Made by a program: the position numbers and the translations under genes. Positions 20,075 through 28,503 of a DNA stretch of 64,000 bases are shown here, in pieces. The stretch's first letter is position 1. Each line of letters starts with the position of its first letter. The stretch comes from Pseudomonas profundi (GTDB lineage: Bacteria; Pseudomonadota; Gammaproteobacteria; Pseudomonadales; Pseudomonadaceae), in the NCBI RefSeq assembly GCF_008638305.1, contig NZ_VTPZ01000011.1, positions 1-64,000 of the forward strand, read 5' to 3'. The notes beneath the pieces were generated by a model. That model ran no database searches and was not told the DNA's origin. It saw nothing but the letters and a program-made list of their open reading frames with translations.

Positions 20075-21184
20075 TTGTCCGGAACGGCTGTGGACGCCGA
20101 TTCTTCCTTCTATCAGGGCAGCGTATACATGCAACGGATCTGGCGACGGCTGAAAGGCGACTATCAGTTATCAATCATTATTTCCGTTGCGGTTCTGGCA
20201 TTGATAGCGTTGCCGCCTTTTGCTTTGTACCGGCTGTTGAATGACGACTGGCTTCTCGGGGCATTGGATAGTGCCTTGGTCATTGGCACCAGCTTCGCTG
20301 TACGTTCGGCCTGGCGTACCGGCAAAACCCTGCGCCCGGGCCAGTTTCTGGCTTTTGCCTATTCGATTAGCGCAGTGATCGTTGCGATAAAGCTGGGCGT
20401 TAATGGGTTGTTCTGGTTTTACGTCATGATCATCTTCAACTTCTTCGTGGTGCCTCCGATACAGAGTGCGATAGCGACCTTGTGCGCACTCGTCGCCCTG
20501 TGCACCTACGGCTTGCTTGCCCCAGGATATCTTTTCGATGGGCCAGCACAGCTTGTTTCCTTTTCCGTTACAGCTGTTATCACCAGCCTGTTTGCGCTGG
20601 TTTTTGCCCATCGCGGTTCAATGCAGCGTAGGCAACTTCATGAGCTGGCGACGATCGATCCTCTCACCGGCATCGGTAACAGGCGTGCGCTGGAAGCGGA
20701 GCTTGACACGGTATTTGCTGAACACAGCCGTTATGGCACGGCCTATGGGCTATTGGTGTTGGATCTCGATCATTTCAAACGCATCAACGACAGTTTCGGT
20801 CATAAGGCCGGGGATCGCGTCCTAAAGGATTTTGTACGAATAGTCGGCTCGGCCTGCCGGCAGTCTGATCGCTTGTATCGATTTGGCGGTGAAGAGTTCG
20901 TCCTGTTGGCACCTCAGGTAAACCGGGGCGGGCTGGAGCAGGTCGCACGTAATATCCTCACCACCGTCCAACAAGAGTTACGCAACGTTGATGGCACCCC
21001 GGTCACCGTATCGATTGGTGGTGCGCCGATATTGTGGCAGAAGGATTACAAGTCCTGGCTGCACAGTGCGGATGAGTGCCTGTATCAGGCCAAGCACGCA
21101 GGTCGTAATACCATCGTTATTGCCGAGCCGGGAGCTAAGCGCTCGAGCCTGCTGTCATATAACCTGGACGGAGCCGCTCCGTGA
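20075..21184 (+). CDS. Diguanylate cyclase, membrane sensor + GGDEF
   Basis: This 369-residue protein probably makes cyclic di-GMP at the inner membrane. About six hydrophobic segments fill residues 30-180, forming an uncharacterised MASE-like sensor. The GGDEF domain follows (about 190-355), with the active-site GGEEF at 271-275 and an intact inhibitory I-site RQSD at 262-265, five residues upstream, so an active, product-inhibited enzyme is expected. The TTG start has AGAAGG 8 nt upstream; the ATG at 20129 is an alternative that removes 18 residues. The gap before it has palindromes CCATTCGAATGG (19976) and ATATCA-AAA-TGATAT (20031). Confidence 0.87.
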   Translation: MSGTAVDADSSFYQGSVYMQRIWRRLKGDYQLSIIISVAVLALIALPPFALYRLLNDDWLLGALDSALVIGTSFAVRSAWRTGKTLRPGQFLAFAYSISAVIVAIKLGVNGLFWFYVMIIFNFFVVPPIQSAIATLCALVALCTYGLLAPGYLFDGPAQLVSFSVTAVITSLFALVFAHRGSMQRRQLHELATIDPLTGIGNRRALEAELDTVFAEHSRYGTAYGLLVLDLDHFKRINDSFGHKAGDRVLKDFVRIVGSACRQSDRLYRFGGEEFVLLAPQVNRGGLEQVARNILTTVQQELRNVDGTPVTVSIGGAPILWQKDYKSWLHSADECLYQAKHAGRNTIVIAEPGAKRSSLLSYNLDGAAP

Positions 21185-21237
21185 GTGATCCAGATGCTCC
21201 GGATGGCTCGATACACTTTCGTATCCGGAGGCACGAG

Positions 21238-21627
21238 ATGGCACACAGCAGATTCAGCGATAAGGGGTATTGGAACAAGCTCAGCCGTTTCGCCTTGATC
21301 GCGGGGCGCGAGGCGGTTGAAAAGTCTCTGTACCTTTATTACGCAGCCCAACGACCGGAAACGCCCAAATGGGCTAAGACTGCAATGTACGGAGCCTTGG
21401 CATACTTCATCTCGCCAGTGGATGCCATGCCGGATTTCCTTCCCATGCTTGGTTTCACGGACGACATCGCAGTCATGGCTGCCGCGATCGGGATGGTCTC
21501 GTTCTATATTAACGATGAGGTGAAAGCGAAGGCGCGAAACAAGCTGAACGCCTGGTTCGGGGAAAAACAGGGCACTACCTACGAGGGCACCGCCGAACAT
21601 ACTGAATCAGCCCGCACCAGGGGCTGA
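21238..21627 (+). CDS. YkvA/DUF1232 family small membrane protein
   Basis: The 129-residue protein carries the DUF1232 core with the motif FISPVDAMPDFLPMLGFTDDIAVMAAAIG, a short hydrophobic hairpin found in many small bacterial proteins of unknown function. The start at 21238 is favoured by a GGAGG 6 nt upstream; a GTG at 21181 overlapping the cyclase stop would add 19 residues. The close linkage suggests one transcript with the diguanylate cyclase. Confidence 0.75.
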   Translation: MAHSRFSDKGYWNKLSRFALIAGREAVEKSLYLYYAAQRPETPKWAKTAMYGALAYFISPVDAMPDFLPMLGFTDDIAVMAAAIGMVSFYINDEVKAKARNKLNAWFGEKQGTTYEGTAEHTESARTRG

Positions 21628-21632
21628 TTCAG
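21602..21632. terminator. Hairpin between convergent genes
   Basis: A perfect 12-bp stem, CTGAATCAGCCC (21602-21613) with GGGCTGATTCAG (21621-21632) and a 7-nt loop, covers the DUF1232 stop codon. It lies between two convergent genes. There is no good T-run, so it may slow or stop transcription only partly. Confidence 0.55.
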
Positions 21633-21641
21633 CTTCGCTGT

Positions 21642-22070
21642 TCAGGGGTAACTGTTGAAAACCTTTTGCGCACCTTCATCGTCCACAGCGACAACCTTGT
21701 AGGCGTCCTGGCGGTCGCCCATCTCCATGCCCGGTGAGCCGACGGGCATCCCAGGGACAGCCAGTCCGATCAGATCGGGCTTGTCACTCAGAGCCAGGAT
21801 ATCGGCTGCCGGTACATGTCCTTCGATAAAACGACCATCTATTACTGCAGTGTGACACGAAGCCAGTTCGCCCGGCACGCCAGCATCCTGTTTGAAGCTG
21901 CGCATATCGTCTTCAAGGTGATCGTTAACGGTGAACCCGTTCCCTTCGAGGTGTTCGATCCAGGCCGAGCAACATCCGCAATTAGGGTCTCTATGCACAT
22001 CTATTGTCAACGGGTCGCTGGCATGAGCCAGCCCAGAAACAAGCATTAGAGAAGCAAGCAAACGCGTCAT
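21642..22070 (-). CDS. DUF411 domain protein, exported, likely metal related
   Basis: The 142-residue product starts with a signal peptide (MTRLLASLMLVSGLAHA) followed by a DUF411 domain with the DPNCGCCSAW motif, which resembles thiol metal-binding sites, plus further Cys and Met in the mature part. DUF411 genes are often found with copper-resistance genes; none is nearby here. The ATG at 22070 has AGGAGA 6 nt upstream. Function is inferred from family context only. Confidence 0.8.
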   Translation of the reverse strand: MTRLLASLMLVSGLAHASDPLTIDVHRDPNCGCCSAWIEHLEGNGFTVNDHLEDDMRSFKQDAGVPGELASCHTAVIDGRFIEGHVPAADILALSDKPDLIGLAVPGMPVGSPGMEMGDRQDAYKVVAVDDEGAQKVFNSYP

Positions 22071-22348
22071 GGGGTATCTCCTGATCAAGAGGCCCCAAGG
22101 GTACGGTTAGTCGGCGCGCCTAGCAATGCGCAAGCCGGCCTTATCGGTCACCGTTTATCTGATGAATCGTAAGTATGCGTAACGTGTCAGGGCGGTCGGA
22201 AGGGTGGGGGTGTGGATGAGGCCCGGGTAGTGTGTGCAAAGCTGAACAGCTCGCAGTCTGGGCATGAAACCGGCTTGCGGTCGTACCCGAAGCCGTTCCG
22301 CGCCACCAGCGTGCAAGGTACTGGCGGCGCGGGAACGCACTAACATGG

Positions 22349-22507
22349 TTACCGGCGCGCGATAATCCATACGGCATGGATGATCCCGGGAATATAGCCG
22401 AGCAGAGTCAGCAAAATGTTCAGCCAGAAAGCACCACCCAGGCCGACTTGCAGGAAAACGCCTAGCGGGGGAAGCAAAATTGCGCAAATCAAGCGAACCA
22501 GATCCAT
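22349..22507 (-). CDS. YqaE/Pmp3 family small membrane protein
   Basis: A 52-residue protein reads MDLVRLICAILLPPLGVFLQ and then a second hydrophobic helix ending in WIIARR. The LLPPLGV(F) motif and the NILLTLLGYIPGIIHA segment are the hallmarks of the Pmp3/YqaE proteolipid family, induced by membrane or salt stress. AGGAG lies about 7 nt before the ATG. The gap 22089-22348 between it and the DUF411 gene shows nothing recognisable. Confidence 0.88.
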   Translation of the reverse strand: MDLVRLICAILLPPLGVFLQVGLGGAFWLNILLTLLGYIPGIIHAVWIIARR

Positions 22508-22521
22508 CGTCACGCTCCTAT

Positions 22522-22551
22522 AGGTCAGTCAAAAACAGGTCAGTCAAAAAT
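22522..22551. repeat. Tandem 15-bp direct repeat upstream of yqaE-like gene
   Basis: AGGTCAGTCAAAAA occurs twice in a row (units 22522-22536 and 22537-22551, differing only in the last base). It lies 15-45 bp upstream of the yqaE-like start, where its promoter should be. It could be a regulator half-site pair or a chance duplication. Confidence 0.5.
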
Positions 22552-22609
22552 CGATCCGTCGTAAACTCGACGGTTATGGTTCTGACCCTGTTGACTCGAT
22601 GAACGTTCC

Positions 22610-23812
22610 TTAATCAGGTTTTTTCCAGCGCAGTACCCCCAGCGAGACAAGACCAGCGACGAGTCCCCAGAACGCCGAGCCTACTGAGAAAAGCGTCATG
22701 CCCGAAGCGCTAATCAGAAAGGTGATCAAAGCGGCTTCGCGGTCTGCCGGTTCGGCCATTGCCCGACTCAAGCCATCTGCAATCGAGCCGAGCAATGCCA
22801 GGGCAGCAACCGACAACACCAGAGCGCCGGGAAGGGCGAGGAACAGAGTAGTCAGACTTCCGGCAAACAGGCCGATCAGGCAATAGAATAGCCCGCACCA
22901 TAGGGCCGCGGTGTAACGACGCGCTGGGTCAGGATGCGCTTCGGGCCCGGTACATAGAGCCGCGCTGATAGCGGCGAGATTGATGCCGTGCGATCCGAAT
23001 GGAGCGAGCAGCAGCGACGCCAGGCCGGTGGCAGACAGTAACGGGGAAGCTTTGACCTCATAACCGCTAGCGCGTAAAACCGCCATGCCTGGCAGGTTCT
23101 GCGATGCCATGGCTACGATATACAACGGTAGCCCGATGCTTAACAGTGCTGTGAATGATAGTTGCGGCGCCGTCAGGGTGGGCAAGGTCAACGCCCAATC
23201 AACTGCCGGCAAGGAAAACAGGTTATTAAAATAGGCCAGTACTGACCCCGTGAGCAAGGCGCTCAGCACGGCATAGCGCGGCGACCATCGCTTGCCAAGC
23301 AGATAACTGCCGAACATCCCGAGCACCAGTAGTGTCTGATGCTCTATTGCAACGAAGATTTCGCTGGTGATACGAAACAGAATGCCCGCCAGCAACGCAG
23401 CGGCGAGCGAGGCGGGTAGACGCCGGATCAATCGTTCAAAACTTCCGGTGAGGCCCGTTACAAGCAGCAGAACGCCGCAAAACAGAAAGGCGCCAATGGC
23501 CTCGGCGAAGGCAACATTTGGCAAACTGGTAATCAACAGCGCAGCACCGGGTGTAGACCATGCCACCACGATCGGCGCGCGATAGCGCAGCGATAGGCCG
23601 ATCGTGCACACAGCCATCCCGATCGATATCGCCCAAACCCACGATGCAATCCTGACGTCGCTCAAGCCCGCGGCTTGCCCGGCCTGGATGATGAGCACCA
23701 AAGAGCTGCTGTAAGCGGTAAGCATGGCAACGAAACCGGCCGTGATACTCGACAAGCTGCTATCGGCGAGAACGCGCTGGAAGCTTGCTTTCGTTGATAT
23801 GGTTGAGTTCAT
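22610..23812 (-). CDS. BenE family benzoate/H+ symporter-like transporter
   Basis: The 400-residue polytopic protein matches the BenE family: an N-terminal helix pair with SSLVLIIQAGQAAGLS, the AWSTPGAALL segment near residue 93, and the conserved MASQNLPGMAVLRASGY motif near 235. About 12 hydrophobic segments are seen. Characterised members move benzoate, but no benzoate catabolic genes lie here, so the substrate is open. ATG 23812 is chosen over an upstream extension without hydrophobic character; no strong ribosome site is visible. Confidence 0.85.
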   Translation of the reverse strand: MNSTISTKASFQRVLADSSLSSITAGFVAMLTAYSSSLVLIIQAGQAAGLSDVRIASWVWAISIGMAVCTIGLSLRYRAPIVVAWSTPGAALLITSLPNVAFAEAIGAFLFCGVLLLVTGLTGSFERLIRRLPASLAAALLAGILFRITSEIFVAIEHQTLLVLGMFGSYLLGKRWSPRYAVLSALLTGSVLAYFNNLFSLPAVDWALTLPTLTAPQLSFTALLSIGLPLYIVAMASQNLPGMAVLRASGYEVKASPLLSATGLASLLLAPFGSHGINLAAISAALCTGPEAHPDPARRYTAALWCGLFYCLIGLFAGSLTTLFLALPGALVLSVAALALLGSIADGLSRAMAEPADREAALITFLISASGMTLFSVGSAFWGLVAGLVSLGVLRWKKPD

Positions 23813-23935
23813 GACGGAGTGAAGGGTAGTGGAACAAGGCGACCAGCGTAACGCAGTCAGGCTCACCGGTTTCCATACAGTGGCGTAAAAGAACAATCGC
23901 TACAGTTTGGCTGCCCACTCGAACAAACGACAGGC

Positions 23936-23962
23936 ACAAAAAACCGGGCACTGGGCCCGGTT
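23936..23962 (-). terminator. Rho-independent terminator of the TonB receptor gene
   Basis: On the minus strand the stem AACCGGGC/GCCCGGTT with a 5-nt loop is followed by a T-run. It lies 24 bp past the receptor stop. Confidence 0.85.
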
Positions 23963-23985
23963 CAGGTGTGCGGCTCTACAGAGCT

Positions 23986-26229
23986 CTAGAACTCCATCGT
24001 GGCTGAGAGCCAGAGGCGACGGCCTTCTTCTAGAGTGCCATCGGTAGAGCGACCCGACTGGATATAGTCTGAAGCCCAGCCTGTGGCCCCGGTGCTGGTT
24101 GTGTAATAACTGCCGGTAGTGAAGTCTTTCCCGAAGGCGTTGTAAATTGTCGCGTTGAGGGTGACCTGTTCTGACGCTTTGAACGAACCACCCAAGTGGA
24201 ATACTTCATATGCCTCCAGATCGCCCGCGGCATCATAAAGCGCCTGATTGGCTGCATTCAGGTTCTCATAACGATCCGTAAAGCGCGCCCTATCTCCCCG
24301 GTATTCGCCTTTGAACCATAGATTGACACGCTCGGTCGCAGCCCAATTCAACCGAGCAAAAAACAAGTGCTCGGGTGTGTTGGTTAGTGGTTGGCCTTTA
24401 TTATCCCCACTTCGTTGCTCGCTGTCGGTGTAGGTGTAGTTCGCGCTGACACTCCAGGCTGGGGCGAATTGCCAGCGTCCGCTTAACTCTACGCCTTGGG
24501 TAATCGCTTCCCCAATGTTGATGCTTTGGCCAAATTCATCCTGAGTAAATCCACTGCCATAGCTGATACAACCAGGCAAGCCGGGAGATTCCGCGGAGAA
24601 ACAGTTCGGGAGTGGTGTGCCATCATCGATTTTGTCGTCAAACTTGTTGTGAAAGATGGTCGCATTAGCGTTGAAGTTGTAAAGGTTATCGTAATAAACG
24701 CCGAACTCGGTGTTGGTCGTAACTTCCGGTTCCAGGTCCGGGCTGCCAATGGTCAGAATCGTACCCTGACCAGAAACGCCAGTGATGCCGTCATGCAGCT
24801 GGTTCAGTGTGGGGGTCTTGTAACCTTGGCTAACGCCACCCTTGAGCGTCCAGGTATCAGTAGTATTCCAGACCAGATAAGCACGGGGACTAAAGTTGCC
24901 GCCGAATGCCTCGTGATCTTCATAACGCCCACCCAATGTCAGGGCAAGATCGTCGCGTAGCCGCCATTCATTCTCTGCGAAGAGAGCCCAGGATTTCTGC
25001 TCGAAGTCCTCATCAGCGATTCCATCCGTGACCTCAGCGTCCCACCACTGCCCACCAACGGTCAGAATGTGCGACTGACCAAGCGGGGCGGTCAATTTGG
25101 TATCGAAAATAAGATCGGTGGATTTCAGCTCCCGATCTTCGCCACCAACGATTTCGGGATAGCCAGCATAAGGATCGCCAATAGTGCCCGGGATAGTCCG
25201 ACCCAAAGTTTCAGTGGTGTTATGAGTAAAGCTACTATTCAGGGTGCCGAAGCCCAGTCGACCAGTATGAGACACGGCGACCTGATCGCGCTCAAAGCGC
25301 AGCTCATCGCTGTACCCATTGGCTACAGTCGGCGCCTCTTCATCGCAGCCGTTGACTGCGCTGCCGCCGGTGCGGCCGTCCAGATTGCCCAGTTGACAAT
25401 TGTCATTGTTATAAACCTGTTTACCCTGCTCGACATCCAGAATGAAGTCATGATCGGCATTAGGCGTGAGGGATAGCCGAGCCCCTACGTTGTAGTTTCG
25501 CCCTTCAACTGGCGATGCCCCACGACGGCTAACCGCTGTATCATTATCGAATGCCAGGTCAGATTCAGCTCGGTCATAAATACTTCCTTTTACCGCAAGG
25601 CCCAGCAAGCCATCTATCAAAGGACCGCTTGTGTAAAGGCTGGTATTACTTGAGCTGCCATAGTCACGGTCTTCCTGGAAGGTATGATCGACTGTAACGG
25701 ACGTGCCCCAGTTATCTGCAACTTTACGTGTGATGATGTTGACTACCCCACCCATCGCATCGGACCCGTAGAGGGTAGACATTGGTCCTCTGATTACTTC
25801 GATACGTTCGATGGCTGACATGGGCGGCATGAAACTGGTGGAAGTTTCGTTGAATCCGTTCGGAGTGACGTTCCCCGCTGTATTCTGACGTCGGCCGTCA
25901 ATGAGAATCAGCGTGTAATCGCTGGGCATGCCGCGAATGCTTATATTCAGCCCGCCGGTCTTACCTGTGCCTTGTCTAATATCAACCCCTTCAACCTCAT
26001 CGAGGGCTTGAGCCAGGTTGCTATAGCGTTTTTGCTGTAACTCTTCCCGACTAATCACACTGATACTCGCAGGCGCCTCGGTGATCTTCTGCTCAAACCC
26101 TGACGCGGTGACAACCGTGTCGGACAATCTCACTGTGTCTTCGTTGGCCGTTGCAATGCTACTCGCCAGCATTGCAATGGAACCGACGAGCGCGAAGGGA
26201 ACTGCGTGACCGCGGGGATTTGAAAGCAT
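23986..26229 (-). CDS. TonB-dependent outer-membrane receptor (ferric siderophore type)
   Basis: The 747-residue protein has a signal peptide (about 1-28), a TonB-box-like DTVVTASG just after it, a plug domain (about 45-170, with LIDGRRQNTAGN and VEVIRGPMSTLYGSDAMGGVVNIITRK) and a 22-strand barrel ending in a C-terminal Phe (ATMEF). It resembles the FepA/BfrA group of catecholate siderophore receptors. A Fur box sits 43-61 bp upstream, so iron repression is expected. Start: GGAG 6 nt before ATG. The divergent LysR gene may regulate it. The siderophore is unknown. Confidence 0.9.
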   Translation of the reverse strand: MLSNPRGHAVPFALVGSIAMLASSIATANEDTVRLSDTVVTASGFEQKITEAPASISVISREELQQKRYSNLAQALDEVEGVDIRQGTGKTGGLNISIRGMPSDYTLILIDGRRQNTAGNVTPNGFNETSTSFMPPMSAIERIEVIRGPMSTLYGSDAMGGVVNIITRKVADNWGTSVTVDHTFQEDRDYGSSSNTSLYTSGPLIDGLLGLAVKGSIYDRAESDLAFDNDTAVSRRGASPVEGRNYNVGARLSLTPNADHDFILDVEQGKQVYNNDNCQLGNLDGRTGGSAVNGCDEEAPTVANGYSDELRFERDQVAVSHTGRLGFGTLNSSFTHNTTETLGRTIPGTIGDPYAGYPEIVGGEDRELKSTDLIFDTKLTAPLGQSHILTVGGQWWDAEVTDGIADEDFEQKSWALFAENEWRLRDDLALTLGGRYEDHEAFGGNFSPRAYLVWNTTDTWTLKGGVSQGYKTPTLNQLHDGITGVSGQGTILTIGSPDLEPEVTTNTEFGVYYDNLYNFNANATIFHNKFDDKIDDGTPLPNCFSAESPGLPGCISYGSGFTQDEFGQSINIGEAITQGVELSGRWQFAPAWSVSANYTYTDSEQRSGDNKGQPLTNTPEHLFFARLNWAATERVNLWFKGEYRGDRARFTDRYENLNAANQALYDAAGDLEAYEVFHLGGSFKASEQVTLNATIYNAFGKDFTTGSYYTTSTGATGWASDYIQSGRSTDGTLEEGRRLWLSATMEF

Positions 26230-26271
26230 TTAAGGCTCCTTGGTGGGTTTCGCTCGGGCTGCCTAGTGAAC

Positions 26272-26290
26272 GATAATGATTCTCAAACAG
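26272..26290 (-). promoter_or_regulatory. Fur box upstream of the TonB receptor
   Basis: GATAATGATTCTCAAACAG agrees with the 19-bp Fur consensus at 12 positions, including the full left half GATAATGAT. It lies in the 365-bp divergent gap between the receptor and the LysR gene, placed to control the receptor. A weaker AT-rich stretch, GATAATCAATGCTAATT near 26445, may be a second site. The rest of the gap shows nothing clear. Confidence 0.72.
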
Positions 26291-26594
26291 TGGTGCACTT
26301 TAGGAGTATTCGCATTGAAATTCCAGTGCAGATTATGAAACTTTCCATCCAGGAATCCGGTACGGAGCGTTTATTCTGGTTAAATTGTTACAAAACAGCA
26401 GCTTAACGTCCTGGTCTATATTGGCTTATGCATTTTAGTCATAACGATAATCAATGCTAATTGACAGGCGTTCACATTGACTGAAAAAATCGGGGGCTGC
26501 AGTGACCGATGCCAACTGACAGTCGATCGTGATTGGGTCGAGGATTCGGTTGTAGCAGGTGCGCATCATTCCTAAGCGGGGGCTACTTCCTAAT

Positions 26595-27506
26595 ATGGTC
26601 ATGCACGATTTCAACGAGTTGACCGTTTTTGCTGCGGTGGTTGAGCAGGGTGGGTTGACCCAGGTCTCTGCCAATCTTGGCCTGCCCAAATCCACCTTGA
26701 GTCGCCGTATCAGCCAGCTTGAGGCACGCGTTGGTCAGCGCCTGTTGCTAAGGCAATCGAACCGGATGCTGCCTACTGAAGCAGGCAAGCTGTTCTACAA
26801 CTATTGCCGTCAACTGCTTGATCTGGCTGCACAGAGCCAGCACTTGCTGGATGATTTGAAAGAAGAGATCAGCGGCCCTTTGGTTCTGAGAGTGCACAAC
26901 GCATTCGAAAGGGGCTGGTTGCCAGCGGTCCTCGACAGATTCCTGGATACCCATTCCGGCGTAACGCTCGAGCTGTCTGTCACAAGCCTGCAGCCCGAAC
27001 AGTCCGACGACACAGTAGGCGATCTGTGGTTGTGGCTCGGGGGCGACACCTTTCATGGGCTACGCAACGAACCACTGGGACGCTGGACCAGTGGCCTCTA
27101 CGCCAGCCCTGAGTTCGTCAGGGCCAACGGGCTGCCGACACACCCCCATCAATTAGCTATGTATCCGTGGGTGGATGTACTGGAAGGAACGGGCGACCCG
27201 GTGCGTCTGCAGAGCACGACTCAGGGCGAATATCATTTCACCCCGAAACCGTCGCGACTCAAGGTCGACAGTCTGGTCCTGCAGGCGGATTGTCTGGTAC
27301 GGGGACAGGGCATCGGCGTGCTTCCCCTTTGGTACGCGGAGAAGTATGAAAAGGCTCATCCAGGCAGTCTTGTCCGCTGTCTGGATGAGTGGAACCCATC
27401 GGAACAACCCATCAACCTGCTCTACAGTTTCGGTAAGGCACCGAAAAAAGTGACGGCGCTGGTGGAATGGTTACGTCACCATATGCCGCCGTCATGGGAG
27501 CACTGA
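26595..27506 (+). CDS. LysR family transcriptional regulator
   Basis: The 303-residue protein has the LysR winged helix at the N-terminus (FAAVVEQGGLTQVSANLGLPKSTLSRRISQLE, about 9-40) and a type 2 periplasmic-binding-like effector domain (about 90-295). It resembles the CrgA-like LysR subgroup. It diverges from the Fur-box TonB receptor, a usual regulator-target layout, so that gene is the obvious candidate target. ATG 26595 or 26601 could be the start; both keep the full DNA-binding helix. Confidence 0.88.
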   Translation: MVMHDFNELTVFAAVVEQGGLTQVSANLGLPKSTLSRRISQLEARVGQRLLLRQSNRMLPTEAGKLFYNYCRQLLDLAAQSQHLLDDLKEEISGPLVLRVHNAFERGWLPAVLDRFLDTHSGVTLELSVTSLQPEQSDDTVGDLWLWLGGDTFHGLRNEPLGRWTSGLYASPEFVRANGLPTHPHQLAMYPWVDVLEGTGDPVRLQSTTQGEYHFTPKPSRLKVDSLVLQADCLVRGQGIGVLPLWYAEKYEKAHPGSLVRCLDEWNPSEQPINLLYSFGKAPKKVTALVEWLRHHMPPSWEH

Positions 27507-27521
27507 AACTAGTTGAACCCA

Positions 27522-28340
27522 TTATTTCAGGCGGCGCTCAATGCCCATGTGCACAAGAATCTTGGCTGAAATCTCCTCGACCGAGAAGTGCGTTGAGTTG
27601 ATATAGTTGATGTTCTCTTTGCGAAACAGGTTTTCGACTTCGCGTACTTCGAATTCACATTGAGCGAAGCTGGCGTAACGGCTATTGGGGCGTCGTTCGT
27701 TGCGAATGCTCGATAGGCGTTCCGGATCGATGGTCAGCCCAAACAGTTTTTGTTTGTAGGGGCGCAGGGAGGCGGGCAGTTGCAAGCGCTCCATGTCGTC
27801 TTCGGTCAACGGGTAATTGGCCGCACGAATCCCGTATTTGAGTGCCATATAAAGGCAGGACGGGGTCTTGCCGCAACGCGATACACCGACAACGATCAGA
27901 TCGGCCTCATCATAATGCTGAGTCCGAGCGCCGTCATCGTTATCCATCGCGAAGTGGACGGCATCAATGCGGTCCTTGTAGTGACCGTTGTGCTGTATTG
28001 AATGTGATTTGCCGACTGAGTAGGACGACCCGTCGCCAAGCTCCATTTCCAGCGGGGCGAGGAAGGTCGCAAAGATGTCGATCATGTAACCGTTTGAGCG
28101 GGACAGCTCTTCGCGAATCTCGCGATTGACTACTGTATCGAAGATGATTGGCCGCGCGCCATCCCGCTCGGCAGCTGCATTGATTTGTTGTACCATGTCG
28201 TGCGCTTTTTCGATGGTGTCTACATACGGGCGCAACAACTTGGTGAAACTGATGTTCTCGAACTGTGAGAGCAGGCTCTGGCCAAGGGTTTCGGCAGTTA
28301 TGCCTGTGCCATCTGAAATAAAGAAAGCGGTGCGTTTCAT
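27522..28340 (-). CDS. ppsR: PEP synthase regulatory kinase/phosphorylase PpsR
   Basis: PpsR switches PEP synthase off by ADP-dependent phosphorylation of a threonine and on again by phosphorolysis. The 272-residue DUF299 protein starts with the typical [15 protein letters not shown] and has the P-loop [16 protein letters not shown] (about 151-166). It diverges from ppsA, its target, across a 163-bp gap, as in P. aeruginosa. Confidence 0.94.
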   Translation of the reverse strand: MKRTAFFISDGTGITAETLGQSLLSQFENISFTKLLRPYVDTIEKAHDMVQQINAAAERDGARPIIFDTVVNREIREELSRSNGYMIDIFATFLAPLEMELGDGSSYSVGKSHSIQHNGHYKDRIDAVHFAMDNDDGARTQHYDEADLIVVGVSRCGKTPSCLYMALKYGIRAANYPLTEDDMERLQLPASLRPYKQKLFGLTIDPERLSSIRNERRPNSRYASFAQCEFEVREVENLFRKENINYINSTHFSVEEISAKILVHMGIERRLK

Positions 28341-28503
28341 GCGCTTAGCCTTAAGAAGCGGTGTTGGCTGGGTGCAGCGATTGGGTGTAGCAATATAGAA
28401 ACCTGAGGTTCATTAGCAGCATTGTGGCGCATTTGTAACATGCAGGCCAGATGGTCGGCCCTATGCGTATCGCTCAATTCAATGGAATTACGGAGAGATC
28501 ACC

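Noticed and set aside
22155-22487. 110-codon minus-strand frame over the yqaE-like region
   Set aside because: It runs through the 52-residue YqaE-like gene in a different frame, and that gene has the clear Pmp3 motif and ribosome site.
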